A stretch of DNA of 64,000 nucleotides from an uncultured Oscillospiraceae bacterium (lineage in GTDB: Bacteria > Bacillota > Clostridia > Oscillospirales > Oscillospiraceae). The notes under the pieces are model-generated. The model did not search any database, was not told the origin of the DNA, and saw nothing but the letters and a program-made list of their open reading frames with translations. Positions within the stretch are counted from its first letter, which is position 1; the number at the start of each line of letters is the position of its first letter. Shown here in pieces: positions 1 through 7,785 of the stretch. Made by a program: the position numbers and the translations under genes. Location: positions 1 to 64,000 of the forward strand of contig CAJTYK010000004.1 in the NCBI GenBank assembly GCA_910584285.1, in the 5' to 3' direction.

Positions 1-221
1 AGTACGAGCTGCACATCATCGACCGGGTGGGCGGCGGCGACAGCTTCGGCGGCGGCCTGATCTACGCCCTGCTGAACAACTACACCACCCAGGGCGCGGT
101 GGAGTTCGCCGTGGCGGCGTCTGCTCTGAAGCACTCCATCGAGGGCGACTACAACATGGTGACGGTGGCCGAGGTGGAGAAGCTGGCCGGCGGCGACGGA
201 TCCGGCCGCATCCAGCGGTAA
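1..221 (+). CDS. PfkB-family sugar kinase, C-terminal end (cut by window edge)
   Basis: The reading frame is open from base 3 and ends at TAA 219-221, giving the last 72 residues of a ribokinase/PfkB-type carbohydrate kinase. The catalytic anion-hole/base motif RVGGGDSF is near its start, followed by the conserved C-terminal helices. The fragment closely resembles the same region of the next gene, so the two are tandem paralogues of one sugar-acid kinase type, probably 2-keto-3-deoxygluconate-like. The N-terminal substrate-binding half lies outside the window, so the substrate cannot be judged. Confidence 0.85.
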   Translation, partial: YELHIIDRVGGGDSFGGGLIYALLNNYTTQGAVEFAVAASALKHSIEGDYNMVTVAEVEKLAGGDGSGRIQR

Positions 222-241
222 ACCTCGTGGGAGGGGCAGCG

Positions 242-1327
242 ATGGAACATTTTAACCCTCTGCTTCGGGGACAGGGCGGGCAAAAGTTTATCACCGTCGG
301 CGAGATCATGCTCCGCCTCACGCCGCCGAACTACGGGAAAATCCGGGTGGCCAACAGCTTCGAGGCCAGCTATGGCGGCAGCGAGGCCAACATCGCACTG
401 GCGCTGGCAAATTTGGGCGTGGACAGCACGTTTTTCAGCGTTGTCCCCAATAACTCCCTGGGCAAGAGCGCCGTTCGGATGCTTCGCTCCAACGATGTCC
501 ACTGCACGCCGGTGATTCTGTCCACCCGGGAGGAGACCCCCACCCATCGCCTGGGCACCTACTACCTGGAAACCGGCTACGGTATCCGCCCCAGCAAGGT
601 CACCTATGACCGGCGCCACAGCGCCATCACCGAATACGACTTTTCCAAGGTGGATCTGGACGCCCTGCTGGACGGCTTCGACTGGCTCCACCTCAGCGGC
701 ATCACCCCCGCCTTGTCGGAGAGCTGCGCACAGTTTATTCTGGACTGCCTCAAAAAGGCCAGGGAAAAGGGCTTAGCTGTCAGCTTTGACGGCAATTTCC
801 GAAGCAAGCTCTGGACCTGGGAGGAGGCGCGGGACTACTGCACCCAGTGCCTGCCCTATGTGGATGTGCTGCTGGGGATCGAGCCCTACCACCTGTGGAA
901 GGACGAGGCCGACCACAGCCAGGGAGATTGGAAGGACGGCGTGCCCCTCCAGCCCAGCTATGAGCAGCAGGACGAGGTGTTCCAGCGCTTTGTGGAGCGG
1001 TACCCCAACCTGAAGTGCATCGCCCGCCACGTGCGCTACGCCCACAGCGGCAGCGAGAACAGCCTGATGGCTTATATGTGGTATCAGGGGCACACCTTTG
1101 AGAGCAAGCTGTTCACCTTCAATATCCTGGATCGGGTGGGCGGCGGCGACGCCTTTGCCAGTGGCCTGATCTACGCGATGATGAATGGGTACAAGGCCAT
1201 GGACATGGTGAACTTCGCCGTGGCCAGCAGCGTCATCAAGCACACCATCCACGGCGACGGCAACATCACCGACGATGTGGAGTCCATCCGCAATTTGATG
1301 AACATGAACTACGATATTAAAAGATGA
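242..1327 (+). CDS. PfkB-family sugar kinase (2-dehydro-3-deoxygluconokinase-like)
   Basis: A complete 361-residue ribokinase-fold kinase, expected to phosphorylate a sugar or sugar acid with ATP in the cytoplasm. The N-terminus has the family opening FITVGEIMLRLTPP and a GGSEANIA substrate-loop motif. The catalytic RVGGGDAFASG motif is near residue 300, with the Asp as general base. ATG 242 is preferred over GTG 227 because a GGGAGGGG ribosome site lies 4-12 bases upstream of it. It starts 20 bases after a paralogous kinase, so both probably share one operon for uronate or keto-deoxy sugar use. The family is secure; KdgK as the exact activity is inference. Confidence 0.85.
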   Translation: MEHFNPLLRGQGGQKFITVGEIMLRLTPPNYGKIRVANSFEASYGGSEANIALALANLGVDSTFFSVVPNNSLGKSAVRMLRSNDVHCTPVILSTREETPTHRLGTYYLETGYGIRPSKVTYDRRHSAITEYDFSKVDLDALLDGFDWLHLSGITPALSESCAQFILDCLKKAREKGLAVSFDGNFRSKLWTWEEARDYCTQCLPYVDVLLGIEPYHLWKDEADHSQGDWKDGVPLQPSYEQQDEVFQRFVERYPNLKCIARHVRYAHSGSENSLMAYMWYQGHTFESKLFTFNILDRVGGGDAFASGLIYAMMNGYKAMDMVNFAVASSVIKHTIHGDGNITDDVESIRNLMNMNYDIKR

Positions 1328-1400
1328 GCTTATACGAATTCTTCATAAAGCGGTGAAACCGTTTTATGGGGCCGCGTTCCGTGGCCCCACGGCGAAGCTG

Positions 1401-1607
1401 TTAAGAAACAGTATTATGCAAAGGCAGAGTCGGAGAAAGCCATGTTTCTCTGGCCCTGCCTTTGTATTGTATTTCCTGCTCCAGGTTTTGAAACAGCTCG
1501 GAATGGAAAAATTCCTCCAACGAAATGCCCAGGCCGTCACAGAATTTTTTCGCCGTTATCCTCGAAACATCTTTGCGTCCTTCGTCCATCATGCTATAAA
1601 TGTGGCT
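1401..1607 (-). pseudogene. XRE-type helix-turn-helix regulator, 3' remnant
   Basis: The minus strand encodes SHIYSMMDEGRKDVSRITAK followed by KKFCDGLGISLEEFF. This is the recognition-helix and C-terminal part of a small Cro/CI-type repressor, ending at a normal-looking C-terminus. In-frame TAG lies immediately upstream of the Ser-His-Ile stretch, and no N-terminal helices precede it. The gene has therefore lost its 5' half and start. It is the first of several broken genes in this interval. Family call is from the motif; which operon it once controlled is unknown. Confidence 0.6.
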
Positions 1608-1611
1608 CTAC

Positions 1612-1788
1612 TGCCCGCATCTGAACGCTCTGGGCGAACTGCTGGAGGATGAGCTCCAAAATTCCGGCAAAGAGAGGGAAGAACTGCTGAAAAAGCTCCG
1701 GCGATTCCGAACGGCGAAAGCCAGCATCATCCTGGCGGGCACCACCGGTGATGAATGTTCAATTCCCCCAGTTGCCCTGTCATTTTGA
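1612..1788 (+). pseudogene. Unrecognised coding fragment abutting the XRE remnant
   Basis: A short open stretch encodes a charged helical segment (LGELLEDELQNSGKEREELL and onward), then ends at TGA after a less convincing tail. It has no start with a ribosome site, and it begins where the XRE remnant on the other strand becomes unreadable. It is best seen as a fragment brought in by the same rearrangement. I do not recognise the family. Confidence 0.25.
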
Positions 1789-1805
1789 AAACTGCTTTCA
1801 TCTCC

Positions 1806-1834
1806 TTGACGGAAAGCGGCCTTCCCCATATAAT
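1806..1834 (+). promoter_or_regulatory. Sigma-A-type promoter for the araC remnant
   Basis: TTGACG (1806-1811) and TATAAT (1829-1834) are separated by 17 bases and sit 34 bases before the ATG of the AraC-like remnant. The promoter looks intact although the gene it serves is not. Confidence 0.6.
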
Positions 1835-1867
1835 AAAATCAACCATATATCAGCGGAGGGTGTCCAT

Positions 1868-2137
1868 ATGCTGTCCACAGAAGCCCTTATCGCTCCCGGT
1901 TCCGATTATTACATCTATACGCCCAGCGCCCAGGCACAGGCTCTGTTCCTCTGCTCGCTCCTTGTGGGCCATTTTCAATATTCGCCCGGCTACTGTCTGC
2001 GTAGGGCCTCCCTGGACAGCTTCCTCATGATGCACATCACCCGGGGCTTCACCAGCGAGAGCAGCTTCTGTACCGCCTTTAAAAAGGAAACGGGGCTGAC
2101 GCCCTCGGAGTACCGGGCGTGGGTTTTGGAGGCATGA
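1868..2137 (+). pseudogene. AraC-family regulator with internal deletion
   Basis: The ATG has a GCGGAGGG ribosome site and an 89-codon frame. Residues 1 to about 59 look like the N-terminal sensing domain of an AraC-type regulator (LIAPGSDYYIYTPSAQ, then a cupin-like stretch ending LMMHITRG). The text then jumps directly to FTSESSFCTAFKKETGLTPS and EYR, the end of the second HTH of an AraC DNA-binding domain. Roughly 150-200 residues usually present between these points, including the first HTH, are missing. The deletion kept the frame, so a short protein could be made, but it could not bind DNA as an AraC factor does. Confidence 0.65.
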
Positions 2138-2472
2138 GCCTGCGCAAGGGCCTCTCCCGCCATGATCTGGTAGAAGCCCATCTGAATGGAGGACATGGAG
2201 GAGGTGCAGTTGCGGTGGATGGTGATGCCGGGCACGGTGTCGGGCAATCCCGCCTTGACGGCGGCCACCCGGGCCAGGTTGTTCTCCAGGTAGGTGCGCT
2301 GGTAGTTGCAGCCCCAGATCACATCCTCAATTAGATTGGGATCGATCCCGGAGCGCGCCACCAGCCCCTGCATCACGGGGATGGACAGATCCAAAGCGGT
2401 CAGCGTTTTGAACTGGCCGTTAATCGTGCCGATGGGGGTGCGGCACCCTGCGACGATGACAACATTCCACAT
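2138..2472 (-). pseudogene. Thiolase (acetyl-CoA acetyltransferase), truncated N-terminal part
   Basis: Minus-strand ATG 2472 has an AAGGAG site upstream. The frame opens as a thiolase (VVIVAGCRTPIGTINGQF, later GCNYQRTYLENNLARVAA) and reaches the nucleophile region HRNCTSSMSS with the catalytic Cys. After about 110 residues (MAGEALAQA) the frame runs into DNA that is the 3' end of the araC remnant on the other strand, and the thiolase sequence stops. About 280 residues of a normal thiolase, including the catalytic His and second Cys, are absent. It is divergent to the beta-keto acid cleavage gene, a metabolically sensible former partner. Confidence 0.7.
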
Positions 2473-2579
2473 TTGTTTCGCTCTCCTTCTTTGTATAGTT
2501 ATGAAATTGTGGGCTGCCTAACTAATAACGATAAGCAAGACCTGTGCCAAGTTCTCCGGCGGCAGAGAGGCGCAAAAAC

Positions 2580-2611
2580 GCCCATCTGTTGCAGCCTCGC
2601 AACAGATGGGC
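2580..2611. promoter_or_regulatory. Perfect 13-bp stem-loop in the divergent intergenic region
   Basis: GCCCATCTGTTGC (2580-2592) pairs exactly with 2599-2611 across a 6-base loop. It lies between the thiolase remnant and the BKACE gene, about 140 bases before the latter's ATG. There is no T-tract after either arm, so it is not an obvious terminator. It may be an mRNA leader structure or a regulator site. Confidence 0.45.
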
Positions 2612-2752
2612 AGCAAGAATGGGAAATCGTTTCCGCCCCGCAACACAGGAGGGTTCAGAACACGATCCTTTCCCCAAAAACGGATTGGCACAAATTTTGC
2701 GAAAACAAATAGGCAGAACGCAAACCCCGATTTTATAAAGGAGGAACTCCCC

Positions 2753-3589
2753 ATGACAAAGACTATCATTACCGTGGCCACCACTGGCGCCCACCCCCGG
2801 AAAGAGGACAACCCCAACGTCCCCATGACCCCCGCAGAGATCGCCGAGGACATTTACGCCTGCTGGCAGGCGGGCGCCGCCGTCGCCCATATGCATATGC
2901 GGGACGATCAGGGCAACGGCTCCATGGACAAGGAGAAATTCCGTCAGACTGTGGAATTGCTCCGGGCCAACCACCCCAACTGTGATATTGTACTGAATAT
3001 GACCACCTCTGGCGCCCTGGGGGTGACGGACGAGGCGCGTATGGCCCACGTGGAGGAGCTTCGACCCGAGATGGCCTCCTTTGACTGCGGCTCTATGAAC
3101 TGGCTGCACACCAGTGTTTTTCTGAATTCCCCTCCCTTCCTGGAGATGCTGGGCAGGAATCTCCAGACCTGGGGGGTAAAGCCGGAGATCGAGGCCTTCG
3201 ATCCAGGCATGATCGCCAATGCCGCTTACTATTTGAAGAAAGGAATTCTCAAGGCCCCGCTGCACTTCCAGTTCTGCATGGGCTGCGCCAACGGCATCCC
3301 CGGCACCATGAAGAACCTGATCTTTATGAAGGAGACCATGGACGAGCTGTGCCCCAACTCCACCTGGAGCTGCTTTGGGGTAGGCCACTCCGCCCTCACC
3401 ATGCTGTACGGCGCGGTGGCCCTGGGTGGCCACATCCGGGTGGGCATGGAGGACAACGTGCTGTATACCAAGGGCGTGCTGGCGGACAGCAACGCCCAGT
3501 TTGTGGAGCGGGCCGTCCGGGTGAGTCGGGAGTTTGGGCGGGACGTAGCTACCCCCGATGATGCCCGAAAGATCCTGGGTTTGAAGTAA
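2753..3589 (+). CDS. Beta-keto acid cleavage enzyme (BKACE, DUF849; Kce-like)
   Basis: A 278-residue TIM-barrel metalloenzyme of the family that includes 3-keto-5-aminohexanoate cleavage enzyme. These enzymes split a beta-keto acid with acetyl-CoA to give acetoacetate and a new CoA ester. The zinc-binding HMH pair falls at H46 and H48, and GMEDN near residue 230 supplies the expected Glu; the opening TKTIITVATTGAHPRKED is typical. AAAGGAGG 10-16 bases upstream fixes the ATG; the longer upstream frame has no ribosome site. The specific keto acid cannot be read from sequence. A lysine-fermentation role is possible, but no other kam/kdd genes are nearby. Confidence 0.85.
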   Translation: MTKTIITVATTGAHPRKEDNPNVPMTPAEIAEDIYACWQAGAAVAHMHMRDDQGNGSMDKEKFRQTVELLRANHPNCDIVLNMTTSGALGVTDEARMAHVEELRPEMASFDCGSMNWLHTSVFLNSPPFLEMLGRNLQTWGVKPEIEAFDPGMIANAAYYLKKGILKAPLHFQFCMGCANGIPGTMKNLIFMKETMDELCPNSTWSCFGVGHSALTMLYGAVALGGHIRVGMEDNVLYTKGVLADSNAQFVERAVRVSREFGRDVATPDDARKILGLK

Positions 3590-3621
3590 TCCATTTACGC
3601 AATCGGAAAGGAGCATCTTCC

Positions 3622-4194
3622 ATGAAGCAGACCAGAATCAGGCTGTACGTCAAAAATCTGGCCCTATCCGCTATGTTCATGGCGCTGGGGCTGGTGCTGC
3701 CCTTCCTCACCGGACAGATCCCCCAGATCGGCAACATGATGCTGCCCATGCACCTGCCCGTCCTGCTGTGCGGGCTGATCTGCGGCTGGCAGTACGGCGG
3801 TGCGGTGGGCTTCGTCCTGCCCCTGTTCCGCTATGTCCTGTTCGGCGCCCCCCCCATGCCAATGGGGATCGCTATGGCCTTCGAGCTGGCGGCCTACGGC
3901 GCGGTGGTAGGCTTCCTCTACGCCCGCTCCCGCTGGCAGTGTGTGGTGGCGCTGTACCGCTGCCTGATCCTCGCCATGATCGCCGGACGGGTGGTGTGGG
4001 CCGCCGCCCGGATGGTGCTGCTGGGTGTGTCCAGCGTGCCCTTTACCTGGGAAATCTTCCTGTCTGGGGCACTGCTCACCGCAATTCCCGGCATTATCCT
4101 TCAGCTGATTGTTATTCCGGCTGTCATGGTGGCGCTGAACCGCACGGGACTGGTGCCCTTCCATAAGGATACGGCAAAGCAGGCTGTGCATTGA
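3622..4194 (+). CDS. ECF transporter S component (substrate-binding membrane subunit)
   Basis: A 190-residue integral membrane protein with about five to six hydrophobic segments. It carries the LPMHLPVLLCGLICG stretch seen in the first half of energy-coupling-factor S components, which bind vitamins or small metabolites and pair with a shared EcfT/EcfA module encoded elsewhere. It starts 32 bases after the BKACE gene with a GGAAAGGAGC site, so the two are probably co-transcribed. A strong terminator follows. The substrate is unknown; co-transcription suggests it may import a compound that feeds the cleavage enzyme (inference). Confidence 0.75.
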   Translation: MKQTRIRLYVKNLALSAMFMALGLVLPFLTGQIPQIGNMMLPMHLPVLLCGLICGWQYGGAVGFVLPLFRYVLFGAPPMPMGIAMAFELAAYGAVVGFLYARSRWQCVVALYRCLILAMIAGRVVWAAARMVLLGVSSVPFTWEIFLSGALLTAIPGIILQLIVIPAVMVALNRTGLVPFHKDTAKQAVH

Positions 4195-4233
4195 CGGATA
4201 CCGATTGCCGATACACTGCATAACGTCGCCAAA

Positions 4234-4276
4234 ACGACCGCTGGCAGGGTTGATCCCCTGCCGGCGGTCGTCTATT
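4234..4276 (+). terminator. Rho-independent terminator after the ECF S component
   Basis: ACGACCGCTGGCAGGG pairs with CCCTGCCGGCGGTCGT around a short loop, followed by a T-rich stretch (TCTATTTTGCTTTC). It closes the BKACE-ECF transcript. Confidence 0.75.
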
Positions 4277-4501
4277 TTGCTTTCTTTGTCCGGCTGGGCA
4301 TATTCCTCTCCAGCCAATCCTTAAACTCATCCTACGGTAATGCGGGATACGATGCTCCACGTGCTGCGTTGCGGCTGCGTTGCAAAGCCAGCACTATACA
4401 ATTTAACGGAAGTGTGGTATAGTTTTTCCGTTAATTACACGCAATTTAATCAAATCGTCCATCTAATGATATTGTGATGTCTTACATGAGGGGGCATATT
4501 A
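4277..4501. other. Gene-free stretch before the TOTE-type gene
   Basis: No coding region is seen. The first part is featureless; from 4363 it carries the direct and inverted repeats described as the control region of the following gene. Confidence 0.5.
4363..4434 (+). promoter_or_regulatory. Putative control region of the TOTE-type gene
   Basis: GCTGCGTTGC occurs twice (4363-4372 and 4374-4383) with an 11-base period. Downstream, TTAACGGAA (4403-4411) and its exact complement TTCCGTTAA (4426-4434) flank TATAGT (4418-4423), a plausible -10 box 17 bases after a weak TATACA. An inverted repeat across the -10 would let a repressor shut the gene. Confidence 0.45.
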
Positions 4502-7429
4502 ATGGAACTCGCCGCAGTGATAGACGGATGTGAATACCGCTTCATTGAAATGCTCCCTTCCCTCGGCGAATCTTCGTCATTTGTCCTATGTGCAAATCAT
4601 GACGGCAAAAAGTATATTTGTTCAAAGGACTTTTGGCTCAACCATACGGTGGTAACGGCGCCGGAGCCGTTCGCCCCCATTAACGCCAACAGTACTGCTC
4701 AGGAAAAGATTGCGCTTTTCCTTTCTTTGTTCCGGGGACGGGAAAGCCTTTATGCCAGACGTTACTACAACTTGAAAACCGGAAAGAGCGGCTATGTCCC
4801 TGCCTGTCAAAACCAGTGGAAGCCGGGGGTTTGCGATAAAAGGGCGCAAAAGTGTCCCGATTGCCCCAACAGGGCCTTTATGCCTTTGACCGCAAACGTT
4901 ATTCGGGCACACCTTTGGGGGAAGGATGAGTTTTGCCGGGATGTCGTTGGGATTTACCCCATGCTGGAGGATGACCGAACTTGGCTTTTGGCGGTTGACT
5001 TTGATGAAGAATTCTGGCGGGAAGATGTTGCCGCCTTTCGGGAGACCTGCCTCGCCTTTGGCATCATGCCCGCCATGGAGCGCTCCCGCTCAGGGAATGG
5101 GGCCCATATCTGGTTTTTCTTTTCCGAGCCTGTTCCCGCCGCGGATGCCTGCCGGCTGGGGAGCGGGCTGCTGACACAGGCGATGGCCCGCCGTCACGAG
5201 CTGCAATTCAAATCCTACGACCGGCTGTTCCCCTCACAGGATACCGTTCCAAAAGGCGGGTTTGGAAACCTGATCGCGCTGCCCTTTCAGGGACAGGCCC
5301 GGCAAAAGGGCAATACCTTATTTGTTGATGAACAGTTTGTCCCCTATCGGGATCAATGGGCGTTTCTTTCCCTCCTGCCCAAAATTACGCCGGAAAAATT
5401 GGCGGAATATATAGACAAGCTGTGTGCCAGCGGGGAAACAGGGGTGCTGCTGGAAGCTGCGGAGCCGAAGCCGTGGCCCGTGAGACGGAAAGCGTCGGAG
5501 CTGCGCCGCGAAGATTTTCCTGTGCAAACTCGGCTCATGATCTCCAATCTTTTGTATGTGGATAAACAGGGTTTTTCCCAAAAGGCGTTGAATGCGATCA
5601 AGCGTCTGGCGGCGTTTCGAAATCCCGAATTCTATAAAAAGCAGGCCATGCGCCTGCCTGTCTACCATATCCCCCGTGTATTCGACTGTAGCTATGAGGA
5701 TCAGGATTTCATGGGGATCCCTCGGGGCTGCATGGAACCGTTGATGGATCTGCTTGACACATATGATGCCCCATACGTTTTGGAGGATCACCGCCAGTCC
5801 GGACGTCAAATCAGCGTCGCGTTTCGCGGGGAACTCCGCCCGGAGCAAGTGCCGGCGGCCGAGGCACTTCTGTCCTATGACATCGGCGTTTTGTCTGCTA
5901 CCACCGCTTTCGGAAAAACGGTGGTAGGCGCGTACCTGATTGGGCAGCGCAAGGTCAACACATTGATCTTGGTTCATTCCAGTGCGCTTTTGGAGCAGTG
6001 GAAAACCTCACTGGAGAGATTCCTTGATGTCCAGGAGGCTTTGCCGGAGCCGCCCAAGCGGCGCGGCAGGAAGAAACGAATCGAACGAATCGGCCAAATT
6101 GGCACAGGGAAAAATACGCGAGGCGGGATTATCGATATTGCCATCATGCAGTCCCTTTTTGAAGGCGAGGAAAAGAACGTAAAGCCTTTTGTCTCAGAAT
6201 ACGGGATGGTTTTGTGTGATGAATGCCACCACGTGGCCGCTTTCACCTTTGAAAAAATTCTGCGGGAAATACGCGCCCGGTATGTCTATGGCCTGTCTGC
6301 CACACCTGTCCGCCCGGATGGCCATCAGCCCATCATTTTTATGCAGTGCGGCCCTGTGCGCTACTCGGTCGATGCAAAAAGCCAGGCGGAAAAGCGGAGC
6401 TTTTCCCATTATGTGATTCCGCGTTTTACCAGAACCCGGCTGCCTGCCACCAAAAAGATTCAGGATATCTATTCAAGCGTTGCGAACAATGACGCAAGGA
6501 ATAACGTTCTGATTTCTGATACAATCAGACTGGTTGCAGAAGGAAGGACACCGTTGCTGCTGACCGAACGAAAGGAACACGCGATCCGTTTGGAGAAAGC
6601 CCTCCAAGATAAAGCAGAGCACGTCTTTTTACTGCTGGGCAGCGGGAAACAGAAGGAGAAGCGAGAAAAGCTGGCCGCTTTGCGGTCGGTGCCAACAAAT
6701 GAATCCCTCGTTGTGATTGCCACCGGGAAATATATAGGGGAAGGCTTTGATGAACCGCGTCTGGATACCATTCTGCTGACGATGCCAATCTCATGGAAAG
6801 GTACGCTGGCCCAATACGTTGGACGACTGCACCGAAATTATGAGGGCAAGCAGGAGGTTCGCGTTTACGATTACGTGGATATCCACATCCCATCGTTAGA
6901 GCGAATGTACCACAAGCGGCTGAGGGGATATTCAGAATTGGGATACTGCGTAAAAGCGTCGGAGCAGGACTTGGTTTCCAGTCGTATTTACGGCGCCCAG
7001 GACTATATGATTCCATTTGTGTCTGATCTGAACGATGCCGCAAAAAACATCCTGATCGTCAGCCCATTTCTGAAAGAATTCCAGATAAAGGCTATCCTGC
7101 CCACATTGGAAAAAGCGGCTGCAGCCGGGGCCATCATAACGGTTCGTACAAGGCCGCCTGAAAATTGCCCACCAGCACAGCGTGCTGCCGTTACGGAATC
7201 CATTGCCCTGTTAACAGATTGCGGGATCACGGTTGAGACAGAAGAAGGGCTCCAGCACCGCTGCACCGTGATTGATCGTAGCATTGTTTGGTACGGGGAC
7301 ATTAATTATCTATCATACAGTGCGCGAGAAGCTAACGCCCTGCGGTTCGAAAGTCCCGATATTGCCGGGGAGCTGCTTGAATCGTGGACGGATGGCGGTG
7401 ATTTTGAACAGCTGCGAATTGAGCCTTGA
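4502..7429 (+). CDS. TOTE-type conflict protein: AEP primase, SF2 helicase and PLD-like domain
   Basis: A 975-residue protein in one frame. Residues about 60-290 match the archaeo-eukaryotic primase domain described for TOTE conflict systems: a Cys cluster (KCPDCPNR), the metal pair in AVDFDEE near 165 and SGNGAHIWFF near 198. From about 450 to 810 it is a superfamily 2 helicase with ATTAFGKT (motif I), DECHH (II), SATP (III) and QYVGRLHR (VI). Residues about 830-945 form a phospholipase-D-like domain, but the HKD motif is degenerate (HRCTVID, Lys replaced by Cys). Base composition is visibly more AT-rich than its neighbours, which suggests transfer. Such proteins are predicted to act on foreign nucleic acid; that role is inference here. 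Confidence 0.8.
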   Translation: MELAAVIDGCEYRFIEMLPSLGESSSFVLCANHDGKKYICSKDFWLNHTVVTAPEPFAPINANSTAQEKIALFLSLFRGRESLYARRYYNLKTGKSGYVPACQNQWKPGVCDKRAQKCPDCPNRAFMPLTANVIRAHLWGKDEFCRDVVGIYPMLEDDRTWLLAVDFDEEFWREDVAAFRETCLAFGIMPAMERSRSGNGAHIWFFFSEPVPAADACRLGSGLLTQAMARRHELQFKSYDRLFPSQDTVPKGGFGNLIALPFQGQARQKGNTLFVDEQFVPYRDQWAFLSLLPKITPEKLAEYIDKLCASGETGVLLEAAEPKPWPVRRKASELRREDFPVQTRLMISNLLYVDKQGFSQKALNAIKRLAAFRNPEFYKKQAMRLPVYHIPRVFDCSYEDQDFMGIPRGCMEPLMDLLDTYDAPYVLEDHRQSGRQISVAFRGELRPEQVPAAEALLSYDIGVLSATTAFGKTVVGAYLIGQRKVNTLILVHSSALLEQWKTSLERFLDVQEALPEPPKRRGRKKRIERIGQIGTGKNTRGGIIDIAIMQSLFEGEEKNVKPFVSEYGMVLCDECHHVAAFTFEKILREIRARYVYGLSATPVRPDGHQPIIFMQCGPVRYSVDAKSQAEKRSFSHYVIPRFTRTRLPATKKIQDIYSSVANNDARNNVLISDTIRLVAEGRTPLLLTERKEHAIRLEKALQDKAEHVFLLLGSGKQKEKREKLAALRSVPTNESLVVIATGKYIGEGFDEPRLDTILLTMPISWKGTLAQYVGRLHRNYEGKQEVRVYDYVDIHIPSLERMYHKRLRGYSELGYCVKASEQDLVSSRIYGAQDYMIPFVSDLNDAAKNILIVSPFLKEFQIKAILPTLEKAAAAGAIITVRTRPPENCPPAQRAAVTESIALLTDCGITVETEEGLQHRCTVIDRSIVWYGDINYLSYSAREANALRFESPDIAGELLESWTDGGDFEQLRIEP

Positions 7430-7453
7430 CCATTGATAAGGACAAACGATTAT

Positions 7454-7493
7454 GGCGCACCGGAAGTATAGACTCCCGGTGCGCCGATTTTTT
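7454..7493 (+). terminator. Rho-independent terminator after the TOTE-type gene
   Basis: GGCGCACCGG (7454-7463) pairs perfectly with 7476-7485 and is followed by GATTTTTTC. It shows that the large gene is a single transcription unit. Confidence 0.85.
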
Positions 7494-7785
7494 CTGTCTG
7501 CGGCTTGTTATGTGGTCGGAATTATCATGCAGCCAGCTTTTCCCATACAAACCTCACGCGAGTGAAGCTCTGCGCCACGAAGGATGAAAAGGAGGGGGCA
7601 GCGTGGTAGAATGAGGATACACGGCACCAGACCGATTTTCTTTGCTGCTGAGAGTGCGATCTTCAAACTGGTACCAAGCCCTCCCGTTGAACCACAAATT
7701 GTTCCAGCCCGGTTTTGGGCCAAGGACGCATAGCAAAGTGAGCTATTTGGAGGGTACGCCGTGAAGACAGAAAAAGGAGCTGGAT
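7494..7785 (+). other. Non-coding left flank of the IS110 remnant (possible bridge-RNA region)
   Basis: No convincing gene is present between the terminator and the IS110 ATG. In IS110-group elements the non-coding DNA before the transposase carries the left end and, in known cases, the bridge RNA. Several short hairpins are visible (for example TCAC-GCGA-GTGA at about 7553). The exact element end cannot be set from one copy. Confidence 0.35.

Noticed and set aside
1367..1392. TGGGGCC/GGCCCCA as a terminator after the sugar kinase
   Set aside because: The stem is only 7 bp with a 9-base loop and no T-tract; too weak to list.
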